Below, in pieces: positions 8,512 to 18,580 of a stretch of 64,000 nucleotides of DNA (the first letter of the stretch is position 1; every line of letters begins with the position of its first letter). The notes below the pieces were generated by a model. That model searched no databases. It was given only the letters and a program-made list of their open reading frames with translations, and was not told the DNA's origin. Made by a program: the position numbers and the translations under genes. This DNA is from Zunongwangia profunda SM-A87 (GTDB lineage Bacteria > Bacteroidota > Bacteroidia > Flavobacteriales > Flavobacteriaceae): the NCBI RefSeq assembly GCF_000023465.1, contig NC_014041.1, forward strand, positions 4,207,501-4,271,500, written 5' to 3'.

Positions 8512-9313
8512 CCAAAATCAGCACCCAGAAAATGGGCGCTGCCTCTACCCAAAAAGCAGCATAAAATGGCTTTTGCTTTATTCTAGAAGCCCACAGCATC
8601 AAAACTACCACTATAGAAAATATGCTTAGACCAATTAAACTATGATGACCAATATTGGTTCTAAAAAACGAAATACTTACCGCTAGTACCATCAATACAA
8701 CACCAAAAAGTTTCGTATTTTTCACCCCTAACAATTGCGGAATTGTTTTTAAAGAAGGATCATCAAATCTTAGATCCCGAATTTCGAAAGGCAACATTAA
8801 GACAACATGAATCAATATTCGTTGAAAAATTGCTAAAAATTTATCCTGAAACGAAACATCGTATTGATGAAGTAACGGCAATAGAACTCCGGTCCCTGTA
8901 GCTGTTATAGCAATAACAAAAACCTTAACACCTGCGATATTTCTTAGATTTTGGTGTCCCCTTAAAACCGGAGTCGCGTAAAGTAAGGTAAGCATACCCA
9001 AAATAGAAGATGCAAACAAGGTTTTATAATCCTGCTTTAAGGTGAACCACAAAAGTGCCACAAAACAAAAAAAAGAAAATACCTGTATTATCTTAAGATT
9101 CCCGGCTAGACTGGAATGATGTAATCTCGCGACACTGGCATATTTTACAAAATTATAGCTGGTAATGGTCCCGAAGAAGATAAAACCCAATAGATTATGG
9201 TCGATTTTAATCCCGAACTCTAAAAAAGTGACCAGCGTAAAACAAACCACCGCAATCCCGGTATGAACACTAGAGTTTATATAAAGTTCAAAAAGATTTT
9301 TAAGCCGTTTCAC
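8489..9313 (-). CDS. UbiA-superfamily-like integral membrane protein
   Basis: The 274-residue protein is mostly hydrophobic, with about eight membrane segments. LPFEIRDLRFDDPSLKTIP resembles the second Asp-rich motif (DxxxD) of UbiA-type prenyltransferases. The first motif expected in that family (NDxxDxxxD) is not evident: the corresponding place reads SYNFVKYASVARLHH. It may be a divergent member with another substrate or a non-catalytic one. It stands alone, convergent with the sigma/anti-sigma pair, and faces gcvP across 180 bp. Confidence 0.5.
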   Translation of the reverse strand: MKRLKNLFELYINSSVHTGIAVVCFTLVTFLEFGIKIDHNLLGFIFFGTITSYNFVKYASVARLHHSSLAGNLKIIQVFSFFCFVALLWFTLKQDYKTLFASSILGMLTLLYATPVLRGHQNLRNIAGVKVFVIAITATGTGVLLPLLHQYDVSFQDKFLAIFQRILIHVVLMLPFEIRDLRFDDPSLKTIPQLLGVKNTKLFGVVLMVLAVSISFFRTNIGHHSLIGLSIFSIVVVLMLWASRIKQKPFYAAFWVEAAPIFWVLILVILNVIF

Positions 9314-9493
9314 GGGGCTAAAATAGCGATTTAAAACTTCAGTTTAATACTGGGCTAAATCAGATTCAATTTTATTAATTTTCAACAACTTAGATCAGGT
9401 TAAAAAATCTTTAAAAGTGTATCCCCTAATCATTAAATATTTACATCGAAATTATGTAATTTCGCGGCATCAAAAACACAACTATTTTATTTA

Positions 9494-12343
9494 ATGAGAA
9501 CAGATTCTTTTGCCCTTCGCCACATTGGTCCTAAAGAAGAAAATCTTAAAGAGATGCTTCAAACTATCGGTGTTGATAGTTTAGAGCAACTTATATACGA
9601 AACTATCCCAGACGATATTCGTTTAAAACAGCCCCTAAATCTACCAAAAGCGCTTAGTGAAAATCAATACGCAGAGCATATTGGGAAATTAGCGGCTAAA
9701 AACAAGGTTTTTAAATCTTACATCGGGCTAGGTTACCACCAGGGAATTCTACCTGCGGTAATACAGCGTAATATTTTAGAAAACCCGGGATGGTATACTG
9801 CATACACCCCTTATCAAGCAGAGATTGCTCAGGGAAGATTAGAAGCTTTATTAAATTTCCAGACGATGGTAAGCGATCTTACCGGGATGGAAATCGCCAA
9901 TGCGTCTCTTTTAGATGAGTCTACTGCAGCAGCAGAAGCTATGGCTTTGTTGTTTGCGGTTAGAGATCGTAAGCAAAAGAAAGATGATGTAAATAAGTTT
10001 TTTGTTTCTGAAGAGGTTTTACCACAAACCATCTCGTTAATTAAAACCCGTGCAGAATTTTTAGGTATCGATATCGTACTTGGAGACCATGCAGAATTTG
10101 ATTTTTCAGCCGAATTCTTTGGAGCTTTAATACAGTATCCTGGAAAATACGGACAGGTTTTTGATTATGCAGATTTTGTAAATAATTGTAACCTGAACTC
10201 TATAAAGGTTGCGGTTGCCGCAGATATTTTAAGTTTAGTAAAACTACAGGCTCCTGGTGAGCTGGGTGTAGATGTTGTGGTAGGTACCACCCAACGTTTT
10301 GGAATTCCGTTAGGTTACGGTGGCCCACATGCTGCTTATTTTGCTACTAAAGAAGCTTACAAAAGAAACCTTCCCGGTCGTATAATTGGAGTCACCAAAG
10401 ATGCAGATGGCAACCATGCCTTAAGAATGGCTTTACAGACCAGGGAACAACATATAAAACGTGATCGTGCAACTTCAAATATTTGTACCGCTCAGGTTTT
10501 ACTGGCCGTAATGGCAGGAATGTATGCGGTCTATCACGGACCAAAAGGATTGCAATACATTGCAGATACCGTTCACTATTCTACGACAAGCTTAGCTTCT
10601 CAATTAGAAAAATTAGGATACAAACAGGTAAATTCAGCTTACTTCGATACACTTCAGGTGAAAGCAGATGCTGAAAAAATTAAAGCTGCTGCGGAAGCTA
10701 AAGAATACAACTTCTACTATCCAGATGAAGAAACGGTTGTTATTGCTTTAAACGAAACGACAACTACTGAAGATATAAATACAGTGGCCTCGATTTTTGC
10801 TGAAGTAGCTGGTAAAGAAACCGAAGTACTTTCAGCATTAAAAGAAATTAATGCCATTCCAGAAGGAGTTTCAAGAAAAAAAGATTTCTTAAGTCATGAC
10901 GTTTTTAACGCATATCATTCAGAAACCGAATTGATGCGTTATATCAAAAAATTAGAACGTAAAGATCTTTCCTTAAATCACTCGATGATTTCTTTAGGAT
11001 CCTGTACCATGAAGTTGAATGCTGCTTCAGAAATGCTACCGCTTAGCAATCCACAATGGGGTAATATACACCCGTTTGCTCCGGTAGAACAGGCAGAAGG
11101 TTACCAGATCGTTCTTAAAGAACTGGAAAATCAACTTACAGAAATTACCGGCTTTTCAGCTACTTCGTTGCAACCAAACTCTGGGGCGCAGGGAGAATAT
11201 GCAGGATTAATGGTCATTAGAGCTTACCATGAATCTCGTGGTGAAGGCCATCGTAACGTATGCTTAATTCCTTCCTCTGCACATGGTACCAACCCGGCTT
11301 CTGCGGTAATGGCAGGAATGAAAGTAGTGGTAACTAAAGCTACCGAAAACGGAAATATAGATATTGATGATCTAAGAGAAAAAGCGATCGAGCATAAAGA
11401 TCATCTTGCTGCTTTAATGGTTACCTATCCTTCTACACATGGGGTATTCGAATCGGCTATTCGCGAGATTACCCAGATTATTCATGACAATGGGGGGCAG
11501 GTGTATATGGATGGTGCTAATATGAACGCTCAGGTTGGTTTAACCAATCCAGGAAATATTGGAGCCGATGTTTGTCACTTAAACCTACATAAAACCTTTG
11601 CCATTCCTCATGGAGGTGGTGGTCCGGGTGTTGGCCCTATTTGTGTTGCAAAACAACTGGTACCATTTTTACCAGGTAACCCCATAATTAAAACCGGGGG
11701 AGAAAAAGCAATTGGCGCAATTTCTTCAGCACCTTGGGGATCATCTTTAGTTTGTTTAATTTCTTACGGATATATAAAAATGCTGGGAAGTGGCGGCTTA
11801 CAAAAAGCTACCGAGTATGCTATCCTGAATGCAAATTATATTAAAGAACGACTTTCAGAGCATTATAAAACCTTATATTCTGGCGAACGTGGACGTGCAG
11901 CTCACGAATTGATCTTGGATTGCCGCCCATTTAAAGACAACGGTATTGAGGTTACTGATATCGCGAAACGCCTTATTGATTACGGCTTTCATGCACCAAC
12001 AGTATCTTTCCCTGTAGCGGGAACGGTAATGATCGAACCAACAGAAAGCGAAAGCAAAGCAGAGTTAGATCGTTTTTGTGATGCTTTGATTTCTATTAGA
12101 AAAGAAATCGAAGAAGCAAGTGAAAATGAGCCAAACAATGTACTAAAAAACGCTCCGCATACTATAAAAATGCTTACAGCAAGCGAATGGAATTTGCCAT
12201 ATAGCAGAGAAAAAGCAGCTTTTCCATTAGACTATATTGCAGATAATAAATTTTGGCCTACCGTTAGAAGAGTTGATGAAGCTTTTGGTGATCGAAATTT
12301 AATGTGTACCTGTCCTCCTATAGAAGAGTATATGGAAGCATAA
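9494..12343 (+). CDS. gcvP: Glycine dehydrogenase (decarboxylating), P protein
   Basis: GcvP is the PLP-dependent P protein of the glycine cleavage system; it decarboxylates glycine and passes the aminomethyl group to the H protein. At 949 residues it is the fused homodimeric form rather than the split gcvPA/gcvPB form. The N-terminus [11 protein letters not shown] is typical, and the PLP lysine lies in [18 protein letters not shown] (Lys 700). It is followed by a strong terminator. The T and H protein genes are not adjacent. No glycine riboswitch is recognisable in the 180-bp leader. Confidence 0.97.
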   Translation: MRTDSFALRHIGPKEENLKEMLQTIGVDSLEQLIYETIPDDIRLKQPLNLPKALSENQYAEHIGKLAAKNKVFKSYIGLGYHQGILPAVIQRNILENPGWYTAYTPYQAEIAQGRLEALLNFQTMVSDLTGMEIANASLLDESTAAAEAMALLFAVRDRKQKKDDVNKFFVSEEVLPQTISLIKTRAEFLGIDIVLGDHAEFDFSAEFFGALIQYPGKYGQVFDYADFVNNCNLNSIKVAVAADILSLVKLQAPGELGVDVVVGTTQRFGIPLGYGGPHAAYFATKEAYKRNLPGRIIGVTKDADGNHALRMALQTREQHIKRDRATSNICTAQVLLAVMAGMYAVYHGPKGLQYIADTVHYSTTSLASQLEKLGYKQVNSAYFDTLQVKADAEKIKAAAEAKEYNFYYPDEETVVIALNETTTTEDINTVASIFAEVAGKETEVLSALKEINAIPEGVSRKKDFLSHDVFNAYHSETELMRYIKKLERKDLSLNHSMISLGSCTMKLNAASEMLPLSNPQWGNIHPFAPVEQAEGYQIVLKELENQLTEITGFSATSLQPNSGAQGEYAGLMVIRAYHESRGEGHRNVCLIPSSAHGTNPASAVMAGMKVVVTKATENGNIDIDDLREKAIEHKDHLAALMVTYPSTHGVFESAIREITQIIHDNGGQVYMDGANMNAQVGLTNPGNIGADVCHLNLHKTFAIPHGGGGPGVGPICVAKQLVPFLPGNPIIKTGGEKAIGAISSAPWGSSLVCLISYGYIKMLGSGGLQKATEYAILNANYIKERLSEHYKTLYSGERGRAAHELILDCRPFKDNGIEVTDIAKRLIDYGFHAPTVSFPVAGTVMIEPTESESKAELDRFCDALISIRKEIEEASENEPNNVLKNAPHTIKMLTASEWNLPYSREKAAFPLDYIADNKFWPTVRRVDEAFGDRNLMCTCPPIEEYMEA

Positions 12344-12364
12344 TCAAAAAATAATAAATTGGTG

Positions 12365-12396
12365 AAAGGCTATCAAATGTGATAGCCTTTTTTATT
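12365..12396 (+). terminator. Rho-independent terminator of gcvP
   Basis: A perfect 11-bp stem, AAAGGCTATCA at 12365-12375 and TGATAGCCTTT at 12380-12390, closes on a 4-base loop and is followed by a T-rich tail. It lies 22 bp after the gcvP stop. Confidence 0.9.
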
Positions 12397-12474
12397 TTTT
12401 CCAAAAAGCCGTTAACATTTTTTTAGCAAAATCATATATAATTCTTATCTTCACTTTATAATTGAAAACGCAAG

Positions 12475-13533
12475 ATGAATATTAAGATCACAGGAACGGG
12501 AAGTTACATCCCCAATGTTATTACGAAAAATGCTGATTTTCATCTGCATGAATTCAAAAATCTGGATGGCACCAGGTTTCCGCATTCCAATGAAGAAACC
12601 ATTAAGAAGTTTAAAGATATTACAGGTATCGAAGAGCGTCGATATTTAGATGATAATTTAAACGCATCAGATATTGCGTTTCTCGCCGCTCAAAAGGCAA
12701 TTGAAGCATCAGCTATAGACATTGAAACCTTAGATTACATTATAGTAGCTACTAACTATGGGGACGTTAAAAAAGGTGCTATTCAAAGTGACACCGTACC
12801 AAGTATGGCTGCCCGTGTAAAATATCACCTACGTATTAAAAATCCAAGATGTGTGGGGTATGATATACTTTTTGGCTGCCCCGGTTGGATTGAAGCAATG
12901 ATACAAGCCCAGGCATTTATTAAATGCGGGATGGCAAAAAAATGCTTGGTAATAGGAGCTGAATCATTATCGCGTGTAGTAGATAAGCATGATCGTGACA
13001 GCATGATCTTTTCTGATGGTGCCGGTGCTGCAATTTTAGAAGCCAGCGAAAATGGTGGTGGTATTTTAGCCCATGAGTCGGCTACTTATTCTTATAACGA
13101 AGCTCATTACATCTACTTTGGAAAATCCAATAGCCCACAAGCAGATCCTAATGTGCGTTACATTAAAATGAATGGCCGTAAGATCTATGAATTTGCATTG
13201 ATAAACGTTCCTAAAGCCATGAAATCCTGTTTAGAGAAAAGTGGTAAAAGTATCAAAGATCTAAAAAAGGTGTTTATCCATCAGGCTAATGAAAAAATGG
13301 ACGAGGCCATTCTAAAACGTTTTTATAAACTTTTTGGCGAAGAATTTCCTGAAGGCGTGATGCCTATGACCATTCAGGAGTTAGGAAATAGCAGCGTTGC
13401 CACCGTCCCAACTTTACTGGATCTGGTCATCAATAAACAAATTGATAAGCAGGAACTAAAAAAGGGAGATATTATTATGTTCGCCAGCGTGGGTGCCGGT
13501 ATGAATGTGAATGCCATAGTATACGAATATTAA
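12475..13533 (+). CDS. 3-oxoacyl-ACP synthase III family protein (FabH-like)
   Basis: This 352-residue thiolase-fold enzyme has the KAS III catalytic triad: Cys 135 in DILFGCPGW, His 269 in FIHQAN and Asn 305 in ELGNSS. Such enzymes join an acyl-CoA or acyl-ACP with malonyl-ACP or another acceptor. It is longer than housekeeping FabH (~320), with additional sequence near the N-terminus, and does not sit with fab or plsX genes. A specialised role in lipid or secondary metabolism is therefore likely. A methyltransferase gene begins 1 bp after its stop and three more co-directional genes follow. Confidence 0.85.
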   Translation: MNIKITGTGSYIPNVITKNADFHLHEFKNLDGTRFPHSNEETIKKFKDITGIEERRYLDDNLNASDIAFLAAQKAIEASAIDIETLDYIIVATNYGDVKKGAIQSDTVPSMAARVKYHLRIKNPRCVGYDILFGCPGWIEAMIQAQAFIKCGMAKKCLVIGAESLSRVVDKHDRDSMIFSDGAGAAILEASENGGGILAHESATYSYNEAHYIYFGKSNSPQADPNVRYIKMNGRKIYEFALINVPKAMKSCLEKSGKSIKDLKKVFIHQANEKMDEAILKRFYKLFGEEFPEGVMPMTIQELGNSSVATVPTLLDLVINKQIDKQELKKGDIIMFASVGAGMNVNAIVYEY

Positions 13534-13534
13534 T

Positions 13535-14053
13535 ATGTACGAAAACACATATCCCAACAAACGATTTCAAAAAACACTCGAATTTTTAAATAAGCATATA
13601 AAAGCACCTTCCAATATCCTGGATTTAGGCGTTAAAAATCCTTTTTCTGAAATTATGCTAAATCAAGGGTATGAGGTAACCAACACTAACGGCGAAGATT
13701 TAGATGAACAATTTGAGATGATCAAAAAGAATTTTAAAGTCGTAACAGCATTTGAAATTTTTGAACATCTTTTAAACCCTTATACCATTCTAAAAAATAT
13801 AGAAGCCGATAAACTGGTTGCCAGTGTTCCTTTAAATCTTTGGTTCTCTAAAGCATATCGCAGTAAAACCGATATGCGAGATCGGCATTATCACGAGTTT
13901 GAAGACTGGCAATTCGACTGGCTTTTAGAAAAATCTGGCTGGGAAATAAAAGATCGTTTAAAATGGACCAATCCTGTAAATAAAATCGGAATTCGACCAA
14001 TTTTAAGACAGTTTACCCCGCGCTATTACGCGGTGTATGCCGAACGAAAATAG
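13535..14053 (+). CDS. Class I SAM-dependent methyltransferase-like protein
   Basis: This is a 172-residue Rossmann-type protein. NILDLGVKNPFSEIML near residue 28 resembles methyltransferase motif I, and VVTAFEIFEHLLNPYTILKNI near residue 68 resembles the motif seen in small class I methyltransferases (FEVxEHxxNP). Motif I has DLG rather than the usual glycine triad, so the cofactor site may be weak. It begins 1 bp after the KAS III-like gene, which implies coupled translation and a shared pathway. Substrate unknown. Confidence 0.65.
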   Translation: MYENTYPNKRFQKTLEFLNKHIKAPSNILDLGVKNPFSEIMLNQGYEVTNTNGEDLDEQFEMIKKNFKVVTAFEIFEHLLNPYTILKNIEADKLVASVPLNLWFSKAYRSKTDMRDRHYHEFEDWQFDWLLEKSGWEIKDRLKWTNPVNKIGIRPILRQFTPRYYAVYAERK

Positions 14054-14062
14054 ATTTTTTTA

Positions 14063-14749
14063 ATGAGTTTTGAGCTTGAAAGACATTATAAAAACATTCA
14101 TGCCAACGGATTAAAGTTAGTTAAAAGCGGAAGTTATTTTATAGATAAAAATATTTATAATCCTGAAGATTTGCGTCGGGGAATTACACTGCTTGCGCGT
14201 CCCGATAAAAAAGTCTCCTCACAAATTCATACTATTCTTCAGGAAATCAAAGGCATCGAACCTCTTCAGTATGCATATCCACCAGATGATTTTCACATTA
14301 CGATCATGTCGATCATTTCCTGCTATTCTGGCTTCCACCTGGATAAAATTAATACTCAGGATTATATTTCAGTAATTAGAAAAAGTCTATCTACTATCCA
14401 TAACTTCAGAATACATTTAAAAGGAATTTCCCTTAATCCTAGCGGAATTTTAGTAAACGGTTATCCCGAAGATGATACTCTGGAGATACTTCGTAATTCC
14501 CTTAGAGAACATTTTAAACAAACAGACTTAACTCAAAGTTTAGATAAACGCTATACCATCAAAACCGCGCATAGCACAATCTTAAGATTTCAAAATAGAT
14601 TACAATATCCTGACGAATTGATTGAATTTATAGAAAAGCACCGGGACACCGAATTTGGCACTTTTCACGTTAAAAATATCGCATTAGTATTTAACGACTG
14701 GTATCAAAAAACCGAAAATACCAAATTGCTTAAAACTTTTATTCTATAA
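14063..14749 (+). CDS. 2H phosphoesterase (LigT/2'-5' RNA ligase-like) family protein
   Basis: The 228-residue protein contains two HxTx motifs at the right spacing for the 2H phosphoesterase superfamily: HITI at residues 78-81 and HSTI at 170-173. Members cleave cyclic phosphodiesters of RNA or nucleotides (cyclic phosphodiesterases, LigT/ThpR) or act on other phosphoesters. It follows the methyltransferase by 9 bp and precedes a serine hydrolase by 23 bp in the same direction. The substrate cannot be read from the sequence, and a role linked to the neighbouring lipid-type enzymes is speculative. Confidence 0.65.
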   Translation: MSFELERHYKNIHANGLKLVKSGSYFIDKNIYNPEDLRRGITLLARPDKKVSSQIHTILQEIKGIEPLQYAYPPDDFHITIMSIISCYSGFHLDKINTQDYISVIRKSLSTIHNFRIHLKGISLNPSGILVNGYPEDDTLEILRNSLREHFKQTDLTQSLDKRYTIKTAHSTILRFQNRLQYPDELIEFIEKHRDTEFGTFHVKNIALVFNDWYQKTENTKLLKTFIL

Positions 14750-14772
14750 ATATCCCTCACAAAATTCATAAA

Positions 14773-15834
14773 ATGAAAATTATCAAGCTTCTCGATATTT
14801 TTTTACTTTTCAGTCAGCTTTGCGTTGGCCAATCCCGGGCAAAAAAAATAGATTCTATTAGCCATATCATCCATAGTAAAAATCCAGAAGTTGCTATAAG
14901 CATTGGATTTATAGATCATGGCAAAGAATATTTTTTTAATTATGGGACGCTTAGTAAAACTAGCTCTAAAAAAGTAAATGAAACTACAATTTACGAAATT
15001 GGCTCGATCACAAAACTATTAACTGCCAATCTAATCGCACAGGCTCAATTAGAAGGAAGGTTAGCTATTGATGACCCCATAGGCAACTATTTTCCCTCTA
15101 AATATAAGCTGCCTAAAAATATACTAGAGACCATTAAAATTTCAGATCTCGGTTCCCATCAGTCGGGCTTACCGGATTTTGATTTTCAAAAACTTATGAA
15201 AAGTACTCCAAAACAGCCATTAGCGATTACAGATAGAATACTACATGACATCTTAAATGATAGCACCTCACTAATAGATTATGGAAATTACCGTTATTCC
15301 AATATCAGTTACACTATATTGGGGCTGATCTTAGAAAAAGTTTATAACAAAGATTTTGACCAAATTTTACAAGAAAAAATAGTAAAACCGGCCAAACTAA
15401 AAAACACGCTTACCAAACTGTATCATGTAGAAAATAGAGTAACAGGCTATGATATAGAAGGGAAACAACAAGATTATTTTATCTGGAACCATTTAACGGC
15501 GCCGGCAGGACTTCTAAAATCAAACACCAAAGATATGGTGAAATTTATAAAAGTTTTAATAAGCGGTAAGAATCAAATTGCTGCGGCAACGAAACTTACC
15601 GAACGAACTTTCTATAAAAATACGAGAAGGGAAATAGGTTTAGGTCAGGAAATGGCACGAGATAATGAGGACTTATTTTTCTATAAAACCGGCGATACTT
15701 TTGCATGCTCTTCCATCCTAACTTATGATAAAAAATTTGAATGGGGAATGGTTATTTTAGTGAATCAGCATAACTCAGATTTAATACGGGATTTAATTAA
15801 TACCAATTATGAAGCTGTTTTAAAACCAAATTAA
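14773..15834 (+). CDS. Beta-lactamase-fold serine hydrolase, exported
   Basis: This 353-residue protein has an N-terminal signal (LLDIFLLFSQLCVGQ) and the three active-site motifs of class C/penicillin-binding serine hydrolases: SITK (Ser 78, Lys 81), YSN (175-177) and KTG (305-307). It is probably periplasmic and may act on peptidoglycan peptides, esters or D-amino-acid peptides. It is more likely a house esterase/peptidase than a resistance enzyme, given the divergent sequence. It lies fourth in the KAS III-like cassette. Confidence 0.85.
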   Translation: MKIIKLLDIFLLFSQLCVGQSRAKKIDSISHIIHSKNPEVAISIGFIDHGKEYFFNYGTLSKTSSKKVNETTIYEIGSITKLLTANLIAQAQLEGRLAIDDPIGNYFPSKYKLPKNILETIKISDLGSHQSGLPDFDFQKLMKSTPKQPLAITDRILHDILNDSTSLIDYGNYRYSNISYTILGLILEKVYNKDFDQILQEKIVKPAKLKNTLTKLYHVENRVTGYDIEGKQQDYFIWNHLTAPAGLLKSNTKDMVKFIKVLISGKNQIAAATKLTERTFYKNTRREIGLGQEMARDNEDLFFYKTGDTFACSSILTYDKKFEWGMVILVNQHNSDLIRDLINTNYEAVLKPN

Positions 15835-15873
15835 ATGTATAGAAAATTGTAAGTTTACATATAAAAAGATTTT

Positions 15874-16728
15874 TTGAGAATTTATATCGTCATCCCAGCA
15901 CATAACGAGGCAGATTTTATTAGTTTAACCCTTCAGTCGTTGGTAAAACAAAGTTTTTTGCCTTCAAAAATTGTAGTGGTAAACGACCAAAGTACTGATA
16001 GTACCCCAAACATTGTTCAGAAATTTATCGAAGATCATCCTTTTATTCATCTAAAAAATACAACTTCGTCTGAAGCACACCAACCGGGAAGTAAGGTGAT
16101 TAATGCTTTTAATACCGGTTTAGCCGAGCTGGACGAAAATTATGATTTGATCTGTAAGTTTGATGCCGACCTGATCTTCCCTGAAAACTACCTTAAAACC
16201 ATCGTCGAAATCTTCAAAAAAGACCCAAAAATCGGCATGGCTGCAGGACATTGCACGATTAAAAAAAACGGAGAATGGATCATCGAAAACCTAACCGACA
16301 AAGATCATATTAGAGGTGCTTTAAAAGCTTATAGAAAAGGTTGCTTTAAAGAGATTGGCGAATTAAAAGCTGCAATGGGTTGGGATACTGTAGATGAACT
16401 TTTGGCTCAGTTTCATGGATGGACAATTGAAACTACCGAAAAATTACACGTAAAACATCTAAAACCTACAGGAGCAAACTACAACACTAAAGCTTCCCGC
16501 TACAAACAGGGAAAAGCTTTTTATCGTTTAGGATATGGGCTTTTAATTACAACAATTGCTTCAGCCAAATTAGCAACCTTAAAAAATGATCTTAGTTTAT
16601 TCCCGGCCTATTTAAAAGGCTATTTCCAGGCCAAAAAAACTAATGAAACTTTATTGGTTTCCAAAGAAGAAGCAAAATTTATTAGAGCTTTACGATGGAA
16701 AAAAATGAAAGCTAAAGTTTTTAAATAA
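15874..16728 (+). CDS. Glycosyltransferase family 2
   Basis: The 284-residue protein starts with the GT-A nucleotide-binding sequence YIVIPAHNEADFISLTL and has DxD-like KFDADLIFPENYL near residue 105. It would transfer a sugar from a nucleotide donor to a lipid or glycan. The start is a TTG at 15874; no suitable ATG exists near it, and the sequence right after TTG is the conserved first strand. It ends the cassette, 9 bp before a strong terminator. With KAS III, methyltransferase and hydrolase neighbours, a glycolipid product is possible but unproven. Confidence 0.85.
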   Translation: MRIYIVIPAHNEADFISLTLQSLVKQSFLPSKIVVVNDQSTDSTPNIVQKFIEDHPFIHLKNTTSSEAHQPGSKVINAFNTGLAELDENYDLICKFDADLIFPENYLKTIVEIFKKDPKIGMAAGHCTIKKNGEWIIENLTDKDHIRGALKAYRKGCFKEIGELKAAMGWDTVDELLAQFHGWTIETTEKLHVKHLKPTGANYNTKASRYKQGKAFYRLGYGLLITTIASAKLATLKNDLSLFPAYLKGYFQAKKTNETLLVSKEEAKFIRALRWKKMKAKVFK

Positions 16729-16736
16729 TACATTAA

Positions 16737-16774
16737 AAAAAGCTCCTGAAATTCATTAATTTCAGGAGCTTTTT
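16737..16774 (+). terminator. Bidirectional terminator after the glycosyltransferase gene
   Basis: A perfect 17-bp inverted repeat (16737-16753 and 16758-16774, core GCTCCTGAAATT) with a 4-base loop is flanked by A and T runs. It can stop transcripts from both the plus-strand cassette and the minus-strand phosphatase gene. Confidence 0.9.
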
Positions 16775-16824
16775 CACTAGTTAATCAAGATTAAAGGTTC
16801 CTTTAGACTCCGATTTTTCATTAA

Positions 16825-18465
16825 TTATTCCGAATCTTTATCCAGCATTATTGCTAACGGGTTACCACTGGTTGCATTAGGATATTCTATCCCTAGTAAT
16901 GCGGCCATTGTAGGAGCAACATCTACTATTTCTGAACGCTCGTAAGTTTCCCCATGTGGTACTCGTGCTCCAAAAAATAATAAGGGGGTATGGGTATCAT
17001 AGTTAAAAACACTACCATGAGTGGAACCTCTACCGTAACCACTACCAGGATGCTCTACGATCATAATATCTCCGCTTCGCTTCTGGTTAAATCCGTTTTG
17101 TACCAAATAGCCTATTCCGTTAGAAAAATTATTAGACTGCAGTTCTGTACGTGTATATACCTTATAGACTCCGGGTTGCTGAATTAAAAAATGTTCGATC
17201 TTGGTTTCTACATCCGCTGGGTTTAAATCCTTAGTAGCCATATAATCATAATCAAGAAAGATTTGATCGTTCGAAACATTTTTTATGAGTCCTTCTCCAA
17301 ACTGCTTCGTAGCAAAATCTGTAAAATCCTTTTTTAATTTTCCATAATCTAAATTTCCTGTTGGGATCTTAACAGAATTCAAGTAACCACCAACGTGACC
17401 ACCAGCATGATCTGCCGTTAAGAAAATTGTATACTTACCTTCACCTACATTTTTATCTAAATAAGTTAAAAGATCTGATATATTCTTATCTAACCTCAAA
17501 TATGTATCCTCTACTTCTTTAGAATTCACACCAAAGTTATGTCCAACCTTATCGGTACTGGAGAAACTAAGAGCTAGAATATCGGTATCTTCATCTTGCC
17601 CTAATTCTTCAGCTTCGATAGCGGCAAGGGCAAAATCTAAAGTAATATCATCACCATAAGGTGTTTGTGGGATAATACTATAATTTCCATTTTCTTTACT
17701 CAGCTTTTTAAGATCGTAAGGGAAAGTAGCTTTTTCTTTTCCGCGAAAACCACCTTCAAAAGTGTTTTCATCTATACCGCTTTCTACATAGGTTTCAATA
17801 TCCAGCAGCGTATTCCATTCCTTTAAATAAGAAGCTGCTTTACCGGATGAATTGAATTTTTGCACCCATTTTGGTAACTCGTCCATATAATAAGTACTGC
17901 TAATAAACTTTCCATCACCACCACCAGAAAACCAGTAGGCAGCATTTGCCGTATGTCCAGCCGGTAATATAGCGCCACGATCTTTAATGGAAACACCAAT
18001 GGTTTTTCCTCTAAATTGGGTATGTAACCTATTTTGATCACTTAAAGTTGTGGCTTGCATGCGATGTGGCGACATTTTACCTGCATTAGTTTTAGTACCT
18101 AATGATGCTACATCATCGTCCTGTGCACAATATACCATCTCCCCGGTAAACTTATCAAACCAGTCATTACCTATAATCCCATGATTCATTGGACTGGTAC
18201 CTGTCCAAACCGAGGTATGTCCGGGACCGGTATAAGTTGGCGCATAATTGTAATGGTTATTCTTAAAATTGAATCCGTTATTAATGATTCTTTTAAAACC
18301 ACCTTCTTCATACTTGTCCCAAAATTTATTCAGGTAATCGTAGCGCATTTGATCGACTACAATTCCCACCACAAGTTTGGGCTTATTTGCATTATTTTGA
18401 GGGGTTTGTGCTTTGGATGAAAAAGCAAATAGCAGCATAAACGCCGCTGAAAATATCCGTTTCAT
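16825..18465 (-). CDS. Alkaline phosphatase PafA-like
   Basis: This is an exported alkaline phosphatase superfamily enzyme (546 residues, signal peptide ending near AFSSKAQ). It matches PafA of Flavobacteriia: nucleophile Thr 79 in APTYTGPGHTS, Asn 100 in GIIGNDWF, and a KDR pair at residues 161-163. Metal ligands are seen in VVDQMRYDY and TADHAGGHVGG. PafA enzymes release phosphate from many monoesters and are not inhibited by phosphate. It stands alone, and its 3' end faces the glycosyltransferase cassette across a shared terminator. Confidence 0.9.
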   Translation of the reverse strand: MKRIFSAAFMLLFAFSSKAQTPQNNANKPKLVVGIVVDQMRYDYLNKFWDKYEEGGFKRIINNGFNFKNNHYNYAPTYTGPGHTSVWTGTSPMNHGIIGNDWFDKFTGEMVYCAQDDDVASLGTKTNAGKMSPHRMQATTLSDQNRLHTQFRGKTIGVSIKDRGAILPAGHTANAAYWFSGGGDGKFISSTYYMDELPKWVQKFNSSGKAASYLKEWNTLLDIETYVESGIDENTFEGGFRGKEKATFPYDLKKLSKENGNYSIIPQTPYGDDITLDFALAAIEAEELGQDEDTDILALSFSSTDKVGHNFGVNSKEVEDTYLRLDKNISDLLTYLDKNVGEGKYTIFLTADHAGGHVGGYLNSVKIPTGNLDYGKLKKDFTDFATKQFGEGLIKNVSNDQIFLDYDYMATKDLNPADVETKIEHFLIQQPGVYKVYTRTELQSNNFSNGIGYLVQNGFNQKRSGDIMIVEHPGSGYGRGSTHGSVFNYDTHTPLLFFGARVPHGETYERSEIVDVAPTMAALLGIEYPNATSGNPLAIMLDKDSE

Positions 18466-18580
18466 AGTAAATTATTTGAAGAACACGTCAAAAGTAATAA
18501 ACTTAGCACGTTAAAGTTTAATTCTACGTTAAATACTTTCGAAGTAAAATTTAGTATTTTAGCTTTACAAAAATTGTTGA

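Noticed and set aside
9314..9493. Glycine riboswitch ahead of gcvP
   Set aside because: The 180-bp leader shows no paired aptamer-like conserved parts or terminator hairpin. The idea came only from the gene's function.
18181..18420. 79-residue plus-strand frame inside the pafA-like gene
   Set aside because: It is antisense to a strongly conserved active-site region and has no start context or family features.
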